A stretch of DNA of 64,000 nt from Beijerinckia mobilis (lineage in GTDB: Bacteria > Pseudomonadota > Alphaproteobacteria > Rhizobiales > Beijerinckiaceae), in the NCBI RefSeq assembly GCF_000745425.1, contig NZ_JQJH01000018.1, positions 1 to 64,000 on the forward strand. The letters are read 5' to 3'. Positions 17,292-27,212 of this stretch are shown here, piece by piece. Under the pieces are notes generated by a model. That model was not told the DNA's origin. It worked only from the letters and a program-made list of their open reading frames with translations, and did no database searches. Numbering within the stretch: position 1 is the stretch's first letter; each line of letters begins with the position of its first letter. The translations under genes were made by a program, and so were the position numbers.

Positions 17292-18599
17292 TCACACTTC
17301 ACCGAAAACACGTTCGAAGATGACATCGACATTCTTGAGATGATAGCCGAGATCAAACAACGCCTCGAGTTCACCCGAGCTCAAGACTTTGGCGATATCC
17401 GGATCCGCTTTCAACAGTGGCAGAAACTCGCCTTCTCCACGCCACACAGGCATGGCGTTGCGCTGCACCAGCGCATAGGCATCTTCACGGCTGATACCTT
17501 TTTGAGTCAGGGCGAGCAGCACGCGTTGCGAATGAATGAGACCGCCAAGGCGATCAAGATTCTTCTGCATATTAGCCGGATAGACCAGCAATTTATCGAT
17601 GAGCCCTGTCAGCCGTACCAAAGCGAAATCGAGTGTGATCGTGGCATCGGGACCGATCATGCGCTCGACTGAGGAATGAGAAATATCTCTTTCATGCCAA
17701 AGCGCGACATTTTCCATCGCTGGGAGCGCCATACCTCGAACCAGACGCGCGAGGCCAGTGACATTCTCGCTCAACACAGGATTGCGTTTATGCGGCATGG
17801 CGGAGGAGCCTTTCTGGCCCACGGAAAAATATTCCTCCGCTTCAAGAACTTCCGTACGCTGCAAATGCCGGATTTCAACGGCAAGACGCTCCATGGAGGA
17901 AGCAATCACCGCAAGCGTCGCGAAGAACATGGCATGCCGGTCGCGAGGTATGACTTGTGTCGAGATGGGCTCCACGCCGAGGCCAAGCTTCTCCGCCACG
18001 TAAGTTTCAACTCGCGGATCGATATTGGCGAACGTGCCGACTGCGCCGGAAATGGCGCAAGTGGCAATTTCCTTTCGGGCAGCAACGAGCCTCTCCCGCG
18101 CGCGGGAAAATTCCGCATAGGCCTGCGCCAATTTGAGGCCGAATGTGATTGGCTCCGCGTGAATACCGTGCGAGCGGCCAATTGTCGGCGTCATTTTATA
18201 TTCGAAGGCGCGCCTTTTCAAAGCGGCGAGGAGACCATCGAGATCGGCGAGGAGAAGGTCGGAAGCGCGGGCAAGCTGCACTGAAAGGCAAGTGTCCAGC
18301 ACATCGGAAGAGGTCATGCCCTGATGGACAAAACGTGCATCAGATCCAATAAACTCAGCAAGATGCGTCAAAAAAGCAATGACATCATGCTTAGTCACAC
18401 GCTCGATTTCGTCGATGCGATCGACGTCGAATTCGACATCCTTTGCCTTTTCCCAAATCGCCTTCGCCGATTCTCTGGGGATGATTCCAATCTCCGCCAT
18501 AGCCTCGCAGGCATAGGCCTCGATTTCGAACCAGATGCGAAACCGCGTCTTCGGCTCCCAGATGGCAACCATGTCAGGGCGAGCATAACGCGGAATCAT
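17292..18599 (-). CDS. purB: adenylosuccinate lyase
   Basis: Catalyses two steps of purine synthesis: SAICAR to AICAR plus fumarate, and adenylosuccinate to AMP plus fumarate. The protein of 435 residues starts MIPRYARPDMVAIWEP, the normal family start, so the ATG at 18599 is chosen over an upstream in-frame one. The fumarase/aspartase superfamily signature is clear (GSSAMPHKRNPVLSE). The catalytic His region TIGRSHGIHAEP and the MTSSDVLDT substrate loop are also present. The length is normal for the alphaproteobacterial form. Cytoplasmic homotetramer by family. Confidence 0.97.
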   Translation of the reverse strand: MIPRYARPDMVAIWEPKTRFRIWFEIEAYACEAMAEIGIIPRESAKAIWEKAKDVEFDVDRIDEIERVTKHDVIAFLTHLAEFIGSDARFVHQGMTSSDVLDTCLSVQLARASDLLLADLDGLLAALKRRAFEYKMTPTIGRSHGIHAEPITFGLKLAQAYAEFSRARERLVAARKEIATCAISGAVGTFANIDPRVETYVAEKLGLGVEPISTQVIPRDRHAMFFATLAVIASSMERLAVEIRHLQRTEVLEAEEYFSVGQKGSSAMPHKRNPVLSENVTGLARLVRGMALPAMENVALWHERDISHSSVERMIGPDATITLDFALVRLTGLIDKLLVYPANMQKNLDRLGGLIHSQRVLLALTQKGISREDAYALVQRNAMPVWRGEGEFLPLLKADPDIAKVLSSGELEALFDLGYHLKNVDVIFERVFGEV

Positions 18600-18662
18600 T
18601 CTGAACTCATCGCAAGGAAAGGCCAATGGCCTCAAAGAAGGAAAACGACTTTCTATTGTGGA

Positions 18663-19691
18663 TTAAGCCAGCCTGCCGCGCCTGTCCAGAGCCGCCAACC
18701 GATCACGCCAAGCTGGCAATGCACCGGGAAAGGGCAATGCCGTCGCTTCATAGATGCCGCGAGCGATCGCACGAGCAAAACAATCCGCCGCGAGGGTGCC
18801 GATTTCAGTCAGCGTACGGGGGGTAACCGCTTCATTCCGCAACCCAGTGGCTACGGCAAAAATCGTATCGCCATCCAAAGCGCCATGTGCCGGCCGCAGC
18901 GCCCTCCCCAGGCCGTCATGCGCCATGACAGCAAGATGTTTCAACTCGGCTTTCGTAAGAGCCAAATCCGTTGCGGTGATGCCGATCGTCGTGTTCGCTC
19001 CAATAAGCGGGGACGCATCATCCCCCTTACAAACGAGCGTCAATGCATCGGATGGAAAAGCCGCGGGCCAACCGAGACCACCATATTCTGCGTTCCTTTC
19101 GTAAGGCGCCGCCCAGAAATGCGGACCCTCGCCAATCGTGGCGCGGCCCAAGGCATTAACGGCAACCAGTGCACCGACATAGGCTCCAGACGAACTGACA
19201 CAGCTGGCTGAACCCAGACCACCCTTGAGATCAGCGATTGTCGCGCCATAACCGGCGCCCACTGAACCGAGAACGAAATCCTTATTAACAGCCTCGACGC
19301 TCAAACGCCCCAAGCGCCAATAAACCGGCTCATCACCCCAATCCTTGTTCCCGCCGTTCAACAAATCGAAAAGAATAGCACCGGGGACGATAGGAACTGT
19401 TACGTTACCCACAGCAAACCCGCGCCCGGACAAACGCAAGGCAGATTGCACGCCACCCATCGCATCGAGGCCATATGCGGAGCCCCCTGAAAGAACGAGA
19501 GCATCGACATGATCAACGGTCCGCTCAGGCTCCAACAGCCCGGTATCCCTGACACCAGGAGCACCTCCAAGCGTCACATAGGACGCGCATGCGGGAGTTT
19601 CAAAAATCACCGTGGTAACACCGGACGCACGCTGGACGTCATGATAATTGCCGACAAGAACGCCTGGCACATCGGTGATGAGATTCCGCAT
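18663..19691 (-). CDS. P1-family (DmpA/S58-like) peptidase
   Basis: Protein of 342 residues of the DmpA/peptidase S58 group, self-processing Ntn-type aminopeptidases. Seen are the opening ITDVPGVLVGNYHD, LSGGSAYGLDAMGGVQ, GSVGAGYGATI and ANTTIGITATDLALTK, where the nucleophile region lies. In DmpA the chain is cleaved just before the catalytic Ser/Thr; the corresponding residue here is probably a Thr of NTTIG. Many relatives have no known peptide substrate. No strong ribosome site precedes the ATG, but the start matches family members. Stands alone with 63 bp to purB. Confidence 0.85.
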   Translation of the reverse strand: MRNLITDVPGVLVGNYHDVQRASGVTTVIFETPACASYVTLGGAPGVRDTGLLEPERTVDHVDALVLSGGSAYGLDAMGGVQSALRLSGRGFAVGNVTVPIVPGAILFDLLNGGNKDWGDEPVYWRLGRLSVEAVNKDFVLGSVGAGYGATIADLKGGLGSASCVSSSGAYVGALVAVNALGRATIGEGPHFWAAPYERNAEYGGLGWPAAFPSDALTLVCKGDDASPLIGANTTIGITATDLALTKAELKHLAVMAHDGLGRALRPAHGALDGDTIFAVATGLRNEAVTPRTLTEIGTLAADCFARAIARGIYEATALPFPGALPAWRDRLAALDRRGRLA

Positions 19692-19976
19692 AATCCGCTA
19701 CATGCCTCGCATCGCGCTTCGATTCAATTCCGCACCATAACTCGGAACAAACTCATATGCGTTCAATCAGATTCATCAATGCTTATCATGACGGTATCAC
19801 CCATCTTCAAAGCCACAACATCAAAAGCACATTATGATGGGATTACACTCATTTCCATACATCTTGACACAGCACAAGCAGATTCAACCAGGAATACTTT
19901 AAGAATTTCACATAAACTCAATTAATGAAGCACAACTTAAGCAACCCTTAAAGCACAATGACATTCTTAGCCACGT

Positions 19977-20600
19977 TTAACGACAAAACCTGATTGCGTT
20001 TACAGTCCATGCGCCGAAGCCAGACGCGACCATATTTGTAATTACATTGCAGACATAATGCTTTTGTGCAAAATTATTTCCCGTCCCCGCATGATATCGC
20101 GCAGCCGCAAGCGTCCAACTACCTTCCTGAATTTTCAGATCTCTCAAAAACCGCGCAGCATAGTCTACATTCTGATGCGGATCGAACATCGCCTCGAGAC
20201 TCGTAAATTTATCGCGATGAAAATGATGATTAATTTGCATACAGCCAATATCAATCAATTTCACACCATTTTTTTGAGCCGATCTGAAATGTTCGATTCC
20301 TTCCTGCAAAGACGACGCAAAAAAGGACGGACCATGCAGATTGAGGGCGTAGGGTTGGAGAGAGCCTCGATGCCCCGTCTCCGTCAACCCCACAGCATAT
20401 AAAATAGAAAGGGGAACATTATATTTTTTGGCTGCCTGCACCATCTCTCTCTCGCACGGATGAATGACTAATTCCTCCCGCGCATAACATTCAAAGGTAA
20501 AAGCCATCATTCCTGCGAGCAGCCAGGGAAGAGTCCTGTAGATCGTCTTGCCGGTATTGGGGCCCTCGCCCTTGCTGCCCACCGTTTCGAGACGAGCCAT
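19977..20600 (-). CDS. SLT-type lytic transglycosylase at the end of the flagellar operon
   Basis: Predicted exported muramidase of about 207 residues. A hydrophobic leader (RTLPWLLAGMMAFTFECYA) precedes the SLT fold. The fold shows LYAVGLTETGHRG, in which the ETG Glu is the expected catalytic acid, then IDIGCMQINHHFH and AARYHAGTGN. Such enzymes cleave glycan strands, and next to flagellar genes they are thought to open peptidoglycan for the rod. The start at 20600 (AAGGGAAG upstream) makes the gene overlap the end of fliK by 110 bp in another frame; a shorter start is possible. Base composition is less GC-rich than in the housekeeping block, like the rest of this operon. Confidence 0.75.
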   Translation of the reverse strand: MARLETVGSKGEGPNTGKTIYRTLPWLLAGMMAFTFECYAREELVIHPCEREMVQAAKKYNVPLSILYAVGLTETGHRGSLQPYALNLHGPSFFASSLQEGIEHFRSAQKNGVKLIDIGCMQINHHFHRDKFTSLEAMFDPHQNVDYAARFLRDLKIQEGSWTLAAARYHAGTGNNFAQKHYVCNVITNMVASGFGAWTVNAIRFCR

Positions 20601-22224
20601 CTTCCCTTGATGAATTTGAACCAGAATCGGATGTTGGATCATGTGCGCCGGAATTTGCCTTCCCGAAATGATTGAAATCGTTTTTCTCGCCAGAAACAAT
20701 CCCGTCAGCAATGACATTTTGTAATCCGATTTGAAGTTTCTCCACCATATAACCGGAAGCATTCAATTTGTCAGATAGCGTATTCTTATCGTTTTCAAGC
20801 ATCTCCTTCACATCCGAAGAGGAGATCTTTAATTCGACATCGAGATTTGAACCGGAGAGGCGCATTTTGACGTTGACTGTCCCCATACCGTCGGGAACAA
20901 GATTGAAAGTGATAACCTTCAATTTGTCCGACTGTAACCTTCCTGGGACCAAATCAACGATGCCATTCTGGAATGGAGAAATACCTCCATTGGCGCCATC
21001 TTGTGACATTACCAAGCGACTTTCTGAAACCGCCGTTTGTGCTCCTAATTCGGGTCCCAATACTGGCGTCAGCGGCGTGACATTATTTATCAAGCCATTC
21101 ACACCTTCAATAATTTTATCGGCAATCTGCTGCACCGGTGTTGGAGGCAAATAAGGAGGAAAATAGCTTTCCTTACTCGTCACTTTAACAGTCGCAGCAA
21201 CCCCATTCGCAGCGGTGTCAGTTAACGAAACAAATCCCATCGATTCCTGCTCATTCCCAATACTTTCGGCATTCGTTATCCTTGCCCTGTCACGGGACAA
21301 GGAATTCACACCTTTATCGATATCTCTATTGGGTATATCCAATTGCGTGAGCTTCAGAGATACTGAATCATCATGAAGACCCAATATTCCGGTATCCAAA
21401 CCGTTCCGTAGAATATCACCGATCTCGCCAACGTCATTCTCGCTGACTCTTCGCGTCGGTCCACTTTCGCTAACAATTGTTGGGACCAGTTCGGGCACAG
21501 GGATCCCTGACAACAAATTGCTGTAGGGAATGGTCGACCCTTCAGTCGACGGCTGCGGTTTCTGGACAGTTTCCTTTTTTGTCCCTTGCGCATATTTAGA
21601 TTGGCCGGTTTTGTCAGGCTCTTCCTTGTTATTTGAGAGAGATAGAAGTCGACTTTCTACTGACCCCGTGCCCCCCTGACCGTCATTATTTTGCTGGCCC
21701 GATTCCTCGGTGGCTAAACTCTGCAGTTTAAAGCCCGACGCCCTCAGATTTTTCTCTTCTGACTGTTTCGCTTCTGAGGGCAAAGCAACATGCGTATTTT
21801 GATCATTGATCCACTTGCCAAGTTCAGAAGCACTATCGGCAGAAACCGATCCATTGCCGCTTTGCGGAAAAACGCCTGCAAAACCCACACCGAGAGAGGG
21901 CTCACCTGATGGCTGCAACAGAGTATCCTGATACCGACCGCTCGAACTGCTTGCCATCAATTGGCTTGGATTTTGTGTAATCGTTCCACTCTCCAACATG
22001 GGCAACGCAGATACGCCTTTCCACGGAATCTTCTCTTTCATTGATAGGGTAGGTTCCGATTCCGTTTCGGCCGAATTCGCGAGACCAGACAATAGATTTG
22101 AAAACTTCTCGATTGCAGAATCAGAGCTGTCGGCCATCTCTTTATGGATATCTTTTGACTTTGCCTCCGTATCCGACGGCTTCGAGAATACGGCAGGCAA
22201 AATCGCTTTTTGAGTAGAATTCAC
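20491..22224 (-). CDS. fliK: flagellar hook-length control protein
   Basis: Protein of 577 residues that, by family, is a secreted ruler controlling hook length; rhizobial homologues were first named MotD. The N-terminal ~400 residues are low-complexity, Ser/Gly/Gln-rich and poorly conserved, as expected. The C-terminal Flg_hook domain is recognisable at residues ~440-520 (KVITFNLVPDGMGTVNVKMR, then LDVELKISSSDVKEML and LNASGYMVEKLQIGL). A charged Ser/Gly/Arg-rich tail follows. Its start overlaps the end of motC by 4 bp (ATGA), implying translational coupling. Assignment rests on the C-terminal domain and the motB-motC context. Confidence 0.85.
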   Translation of the reverse strand: MNSTQKAILPAVFSKPSDTEAKSKDIHKEMADSSDSAIEKFSNLLSGLANSAETESEPTLSMKEKIPWKGVSALPMLESGTITQNPSQLMASSSSGRYQDTLLQPSGEPSLGVGFAGVFPQSGNGSVSADSASELGKWINDQNTHVALPSEAKQSEEKNLRASGFKLQSLATEESGQQNNDGQGGTGSVESRLLSLSNNKEEPDKTGQSKYAQGTKKETVQKPQPSTEGSTIPYSNLLSGIPVPELVPTIVSESGPTRRVSENDVGEIGDILRNGLDTGILGLHDDSVSLKLTQLDIPNRDIDKGVNSLSRDRARITNAESIGNEQESMGFVSLTDTAANGVAATVKVTSKESYFPPYLPPTPVQQIADKIIEGVNGLINNVTPLTPVLGPELGAQTAVSESRLVMSQDGANGGISPFQNGIVDLVPGRLQSDKLKVITFNLVPDGMGTVNVKMRLSGSNLDVELKISSSDVKEMLENDKNTLSDKLNASGYMVEKLQIGLQNVIADGIVSGEKNDFNHFGKANSGAHDPTSDSGSNSSREDGSSRNGGQQGRGPQYRQDDLQDSSLAARRNDGFYL

Positions 22225-23477
22225 GGAGCGCCCCCGTGCAATGCTCTATCCACCGAATTCATGGCCTCATCCGTCCGCTTGATCAATTCCATAACATGAT
22301 CATCGCGCGCGGAACTTGCCTCTGGCTGGAAGGTCTCTTCGGACGAAAGAGTCTGTTCCGCATCCGTCTCTTGTAATACCCGCCCGATCTGCAGAAGAGC
22401 GTGAGCAAGTTCCGTATCTTTTGACGACAGGTTCTTTTCATCCAGACGAGCGATCCGATCTAGGCTCTCTCCCTCGCCCGTTTTGAGAAAATCAACAATA
22501 TTCTGGTAGATGACTTCCCGCTCTGAATTAATCGCACTCTTTGTTCCCAGCGCGTGTATCCGCGAAAGGGCATAAGCAACTTGATCAATGCGTCCGCAGA
22601 GCAAATTCTGGTAGGCAATTGCTAAATAAATCTCTGCCTGTTGCTGCAAAGATAGCGCACTCAAGATTTCTCCCTGCTGAGAAATCAGTTCGGTCCCCTC
22701 ATTCAGGCTAAGACTGACGATCGAATTGACAAAGTGTTTATAAAAATTATCAAAATAAATGGAATTTCGAAAACGGCGAGTGTATTGCCCGGAAAGAAAA
22801 AAGAATTTTGTGAATTTGTGGGAACTCTCCGCAAGAAATATTTCTCTACGCAAAGCTGCTTCCTCGATCAGGGTTCCGGGAGCCAGAATTCGCGCCAAGT
22901 CGAGATAACGCATGGCGTTGGCGGGCTCTTTCTCCGCCACCAAAAGCGCTTTTATAAGGGCTACATGCGCGCCTAGGAAAGACGGTAATGTATTCGGATC
23001 AGTTGTCCTGAGTATTTTAGCTGCCTCGGCTCTGTTCCCGATTGTATATGCATAGGCGGCATTAAGCAATTTTCCGTCTGAGGAAGGAAGCCCTTCATAC
23101 CCCAACACTTTCTTGGCAACTCTCGGCTGTCCTCCACTAAAGAGATAAATGACAAGGGCCTGCACATTTTTCGGATCTTTCCAGACCTCTGGATCTTCGG
23201 TAATCAATCTCTCTGCGATCTGTTTCACGACAGCTGGCATCGCCGCTTCCACCGGCTTTTTCCCAGCTGCGATCTGATCCTGCAGGATTTCAATCGTACG
23301 GATCATCTCTAAGGGCGATTTTACTTTATCGTGCACGGAGGCCAAATGCGCATCACCACCTCTTGTTTCCGGATTGTGCGCGGGTGATACGATGGCTTGA
23401 GGATCTGAGAATGCCACGCCCATATAACCGATCATGTAGGATATAAATATCCCGAGGACTAATAGAGGGCGTTTCAC
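22221..23477 (-). CDS. motC: motility protein MotC
   Basis: Protein of 418 residues with a signal peptide (MKRPLLVLGIFISYMIGYMGVAFS) and an otherwise helical, tetratricopeptide-like body rich in Ala and Leu. In rhizobia MotC is a periplasmic protein needed for flagellar rotation, thought to act with MotB. Recognition here is from size, leader, the segment ALVIYLFSGGQPRVAKKVL and the position between motB and fliK. It overlaps motB by 4 bp upstream and fliK by 4 bp downstream. The gene is characteristic of Hyphomicrobiales and helps place the organism. Confidence 0.85.
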   Translation of the reverse strand: MKRPLLVLGIFISYMIGYMGVAFSDPQAIVSPAHNPETRGGDAHLASVHDKVKSPLEMIRTIEILQDQIAAGKKPVEAAMPAVVKQIAERLITEDPEVWKDPKNVQALVIYLFSGGQPRVAKKVLGYEGLPSSDGKLLNAAYAYTIGNRAEAAKILRTTDPNTLPSFLGAHVALIKALLVAEKEPANAMRYLDLARILAPGTLIEEAALRREIFLAESSHKFTKFFFLSGQYTRRFRNSIYFDNFYKHFVNSIVSLSLNEGTELISQQGEILSALSLQQQAEIYLAIAYQNLLCGRIDQVAYALSRIHALGTKSAINSEREVIYQNIVDFLKTGEGESLDRIARLDEKNLSSKDTELAHALLQIGRVLQETDAEQTLSSEETFQPEASSARDDHVMELIKRTDEAMNSVDRALHGGAP

Positions 23478-24700
23478 CGCTTATCCTTTCGGATCAGAAT
23501 TTCAATTCTACGATTAACGGCCGCCAAAGGATCCTCTGTCATTTTCAGATGCCGATCAGCATATCCTTCGACGTGTTCTATACGACGAGGATCAAGTCCA
23601 CCCTTAATTAACATATACTGAGCCATTATTGCTCGGGATGTCGACAGACGCCAATTATCATAGGCATTATCTTTATACTGCCGCCCATCTGTAAATCCTC
23701 TGATAACAACACTTCCTTCATGGCTTTTCAGAATCTCCGCGATTTTCTGCATAGCCTGGACAGTTTGCTTTTGCGGTTCCGCAGATCCAATGGCAAACAT
23801 CGAATAAGCAATATTATCCGTGAGATTTATCAACACGCCGTCATGAACCACTTTTGCCTCTATCGCAGGCGTGACAGGGCCAGCCGCACGTTCCTTCACG
23901 GAATCATTAAGATCCTTTGTCAATTGTGTGAGTTCATCGACCTGGTTGATTCCTTCAACATTTTGAGCCGGTATATCCTGCTGCCCCTTATCGGCCCCAG
24001 GCGATGGTTTCGGCACGGCGCCTTTAGCTCCACGTTTAACATTGGCACGTTCCGTTTCAACTTTAGGATCGGTTGCCGGCTTGGCAGGCTTCAAATCTTC
24101 TCGTTCTCGCCGTACCTCAAGAGCAACATTTTCCTCACTCCGCACCTCTCCGCTCACATCAGAATTCGTTATCGTGGGAGCGAATGGATCTCGATAGACT
24201 TGCGACGTCTCATCGACGCTCAACGCATTCTTATCAGAACCCGTCGACTCTCCATGGCTGATCGGTGCCTCATCAGCCCGGCCAGCTATTTCCGCAAGCA
24301 CGGCATAAGGATCCCGAAAAAGAGCATCCTCGGAATATTTCGCCTTCACTTGCTGAGATGGATGCTTGTCGTCCTTGTCAGACGCGTTTGCTTCTCCTTT
24401 CCCTTTATCCGCCCCGGTGGGTGATTGATCTTTGTCAATAGAAGAACTTTCCTCCTTTTCCGGCGGCGGATGAACCCCTTTCTGCAGCGTCGTCATATCA
24501 ACGAGTTTGATGGGATTGAAATAACGTGCGATTGACGTCTTTGTTTTCTCATTGGTAGAATTCACCAACCACAATACCAGGAACAATGCCATCAAAGCGG
24601 TCATGAAATCGGCGAAGGCAATCTTCCACGCCCCACCATGATGACCTTTTCCGTGTGACCCACGTCGTTTGACGATGACTATTTCTTGACCTTCAGACAT
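23474..24700 (-). CDS. motB: flagellar motor stator protein MotB
   Basis: Stator subunit that couples proton flow to rotation and anchors to peptidoglycan. After a basic N-terminus (IVIVKRRGSHGKGHHGG) comes one membrane helix WKIAFADFMTALMALFLVLW, with the proton-accepting Asp in FADFMTA. A long acidic, low-complexity linker follows. The C-terminal OmpA-like domain has VVIRGFTDGRQYKDNAYDNW and LSTSRAIMAQYML. The linker is longer than in enteric MotB, as in rhizobia. The ATG at 24700 follows a GGAG site and lies directly behind the fliH-like gene. No motA is in this cluster, so the partner is encoded elsewhere. Confidence 0.93.
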   Translation of the reverse strand: MSEGQEIVIVKRRGSHGKGHHGGAWKIAFADFMTALMALFLVLWLVNSTNEKTKTSIARYFNPIKLVDMTTLQKGVHPPPEKEESSSIDKDQSPTGADKGKGEANASDKDDKHPSQQVKAKYSEDALFRDPYAVLAEIAGRADEAPISHGESTGSDKNALSVDETSQVYRDPFAPTITNSDVSGEVRSEENVALEVRREREDLKPAKPATDPKVETERANVKRGAKGAVPKPSPGADKGQQDIPAQNVEGINQVDELTQLTKDLNDSVKERAAGPVTPAIEAKVVHDGVLINLTDNIAYSMFAIGSAEPQKQTVQAMQKIAEILKSHEGSVVIRGFTDGRQYKDNAYDNWRLSTSRAIMAQYMLIKGGLDPRRIEHVEGYADRHLKMTEDPLAAVNRRIEILIRKDKR

Positions 24701-24702
24701 TG

Positions 24703-25323
24703 TCACAACTCCGATGGATCTGTCAGGCACGACAACCACGTCTGTAACCTGGTCTCTATATGGGAATCACCGAATGTAATTTTCACTTCGGGATCAACCG
24801 CCGCATCAGTATCAATTCTTTCGATCTTCGACGAGATCCCTTCAACCAATATATCAAGGACCTCCTTTGGACCTTTGATAATTATCGGATTGCCTCCCGA
24901 ATGATTGCCTAAAGTCGAAAGGATCGTCTTCAATTCAACGATTGCGCGTTCCCGTATTTTATCCGCAAGAAACGGACGCAAAATACGCTCAACCGCATCC
25001 GCTATTTCCTCTTCCATATGCTGGAACGAAGAATGCAGATCGTGCGTCAACGGTTGCGCAAATTCTTTCATCCATTGACGTTTTGCATCGCAAAGGCGCA
25101 CTTCAAAATTTTGTCGTTCTTTTTCGAGAAGTGCTTTCCCTTCTTTACGTCCCTCTTCCAGACCTCGTGCTTGCCCCTCATCACGAGCAGCGACAAGCCG
25201 ATTTTCAACGTCGTTTTCCTTTATCGTGTCGGTATAGACATCTTCCTCAATGGTCCCAGTCTCAACAATGTCACCGACATCACGAAAATGCATGAGATAG
25301 TCGCTTACGGGTCTTATACTCAT
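24703..25323 (-). CDS. FliH-like flagellar export regulator
   Basis: Protein of 206 residues. The N-terminal half is highly charged and predicted coiled coil (AARDEGQARGLEEGRKEGK), the typical FliH region with repeated small-x-x-x-small steps. The C-terminal half (ILRPFLADKIRERAIVEL) matches the FliH/V-ATPase E-subunit-like part. FliH binds the export ATPase FliI and regulates flagellar secretion. Its start overlaps the fliF stop by 4 bp, and the motB start follows two bases after its end. The assignment is by architecture and context; sequence similarity is low, as usual for this family. Confidence 0.7.
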   Translation of the reverse strand: MSIRPVSDYLMHFRDVGDIVETGTIEEDVYTDTIKENDVENRLVAARDEGQARGLEEGRKEGKALLEKERQNFEVRLCDAKRQWMKEFAQPLTHDLHSSFQHMEEEIADAVERILRPFLADKIRERAIVELKTILSTLGNHSGGNPIIIKGPKEVLDILVEGISSKIERIDTDAAVDPEVKITFGDSHIETRLQTWLSCLTDPSEL

Positions 25324-26966
25324 ACATCTTCTCCTTGGTGAATCCATTGCTTGAGGACGGCCGCTGCTTGCTGTTCATCATATTCGATGATTTGTTCAAG
25401 TCGCTTTTGTGGTGTACGCCTTTGTGTACCAGTCAAGTCTTCAATGAGATTAGTCTCCGACGGGGGCGACCAAGACGGAAGAGAAGCTGGAATATCCTCT
25501 TCTTCGTCCAAATCCTGCAAATCCTCATTATTGAACGTAATCGCGGAGACAGGATTACTTCGAGTATTGGCAAGAACCGCTTTTGTCGCGGGCCGCAATC
25601 CGAACCAGATCAATAAGATCGTGACAATGAGGATCGTGACCGCATTGACGAGATTCGACGATTGCCTCAGGGCGAGTTCCGCGAAGGAAATGGGGGGTTG
25701 CGGTTCCAATTCGTGATTTGGATCGATGAAATCCACTGCCGATATTTTGATTGAATCTCCACGCTCCTTGTGGGCACCGGACGCTGAGGCGACGAGTTGT
25801 TCGATTTCCTCCATCTGCTTCGTGAGCGCTTCTGGGGTCGGTTTTTCGCCGAGGGACGAAATCAGACTTGCACGATTAATGAGAACGGCTACAGAAAGTG
25901 TCTCGATGCCATATCCACCACTAACTGTATTGATCACTTTCGAGGATATCTCGTAATTGGTCAGTTCCTCCCGCTTCTGGCTTTCTTCAGTGGATTGCTT
26001 GCCATCATCGGAGCGCGTCGTTTCCTGTGGGAGATTGCGTTCTACCGTCGTCGGAGACTGGACTGTCGAATTTTGAGAGTTCTGGTTATGCTTGGTGACA
26101 CGAGTCGAACGTTCGACCTTTGAATCAGGATTGTAGATCGTCTCGTTCGTCTGTTTCTTATCCGTGTTGAGATGCGTGGCGACACTCACCTGGAAATTAC
26201 GGAGACCGAGATAAGGCGTGAGCGTTTTTCTGATATTATCGATAATCTCACGAGAGACTGCTTTTTCAAGCACCATCATGCCACTTGGAGCACCATCCAC
26301 CGTGTCTGCGCCTGAGGCGAGCAAGACACCTTCTGTATTGAGAACGGTGACTTCCTCGACAGTCATCCCAGGCACAGCCGAAGCAACGAGATGCCGGATC
26401 GCCTTGGCCGCACCCGACTCGTCATTCGAATCCATGCGCACAACGACAGAAGCCGAAGGTGGCTGCCGGACGCGACGAAACGACCCTTCCTCCGGCATGA
26501 CGATATGAACCCGGGCTGCTTTTACACCATGCATCAGCTGGATGGTTCTCGACAATTCTCCTTCAAGCGCTCGGACACGAGTTACTTCCTGCATGAATGA
26601 GGTCAATCCAAGCGACCCCAGCTTGTCGTATAATTCATTCCCCGCATTCGGACTATTGGGAAGTCCTTTTTCTGCAAGCAGCATACGTGCGCGCGCTGTT
26701 TCACCAAAACGAACCAGAACAGCATTTCCATCCGCATTGACATCGAACGGGATGTCAGCCTCTTTCAGAGCTGAAGCAATCCTGCTGACATCCTGCCGAT
26801 CAAGACCCGAATAAAGAATCTCTTGGGCCGGCCGGCTTAGAAAATAGCCCGCGAGCCCCGTCATCGCGAAAACGGACACACCGATGACACCAAGCGTTAT
26901 CAGGCGTTTCATACCCAACTTCAGCAGATTTGCCCAAAGACGCTCGATTTGCTCTCGAACCGTCAT
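25320..26966 (-). CDS. fliF: flagellar MS-ring protein
   Basis: Inner-membrane protein of 548 residues that forms the MS ring, the base of the flagellum. Two membrane segments bracket a large periplasmic part: residues ~20-45 (ITLGVIGVSVFAMTGLAGYF) and ~440-460 (LVNAVTILIVTILLIWFG). Between them lie the ring-building motifs (EILYSGLDRQDVSRIASAL, VRALEGELSRTIQ, ARVHIVMPEE). The cytoplasmic C-terminus, which binds FliG in homologues, ends in a basic and acidic helix. GAGGGAAG precedes the ATG. First gene of the six-gene operon fliF, fliH-like, motB, motC, fliK, transglycosylase. Confidence 0.95.
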   Translation of the reverse strand: MTVREQIERLWANLLKLGMKRLITLGVIGVSVFAMTGLAGYFLSRPAQEILYSGLDRQDVSRIASALKEADIPFDVNADGNAVLVRFGETARARMLLAEKGLPNSPNAGNELYDKLGSLGLTSFMQEVTRVRALEGELSRTIQLMHGVKAARVHIVMPEEGSFRRVRQPPSASVVVRMDSNDESGAAKAIRHLVASAVPGMTVEEVTVLNTEGVLLASGADTVDGAPSGMMVLEKAVSREIIDNIRKTLTPYLGLRNFQVSVATHLNTDKKQTNETIYNPDSKVERSTRVTKHNQNSQNSTVQSPTTVERNLPQETTRSDDGKQSTEESQKREELTNYEISSKVINTVSGGYGIETLSVAVLINRASLISSLGEKPTPEALTKQMEEIEQLVASASGAHKERGDSIKISAVDFIDPNHELEPQPPISFAELALRQSSNLVNAVTILIVTILLIWFGLRPATKAVLANTRSNPVSAITFNNEDLQDLDEEEDIPASLPSWSPPSETNLIEDLTGTQRRTPQKRLEQIIEYDEQQAAAVLKQWIHQGEDV

Positions 26967-27034
26967 TCGCTTCCCTCGATTCCTTGCCTAAATCTTTACG
27001 AAAGATGCGGGGGAAAGCTTGTGCGAACATGACC

Positions 27035-27068
27035 AAGAAAAATGGCCGCGCTATCACCAGCGCGGCCA
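27035..27068 (-). terminator. second hairpin terminator between flagellin and fliF
   Basis: On the minus strand, arms of about 10 bp (TGGCCGCGCT paired with AGCGCGGCCA, six-base loop) are followed by TTTTTC. This GC-rich stem with a T-tract would insulate the fliF operon from the flagellin gene. Confidence 0.7.
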
Positions 27069-27212
27069 CTATCATCTAGATCAAAACAACTTAAATATCT
27101 GAAACATTTTGGCCGTCACAGGGAATGTTCAGATGAAATCAATGTTCCATCGCGAACTAGACTGTTCCGATCAGCGAGGCTCATTGACAAACCATGGCTT
27201 CGCTATCGCATA

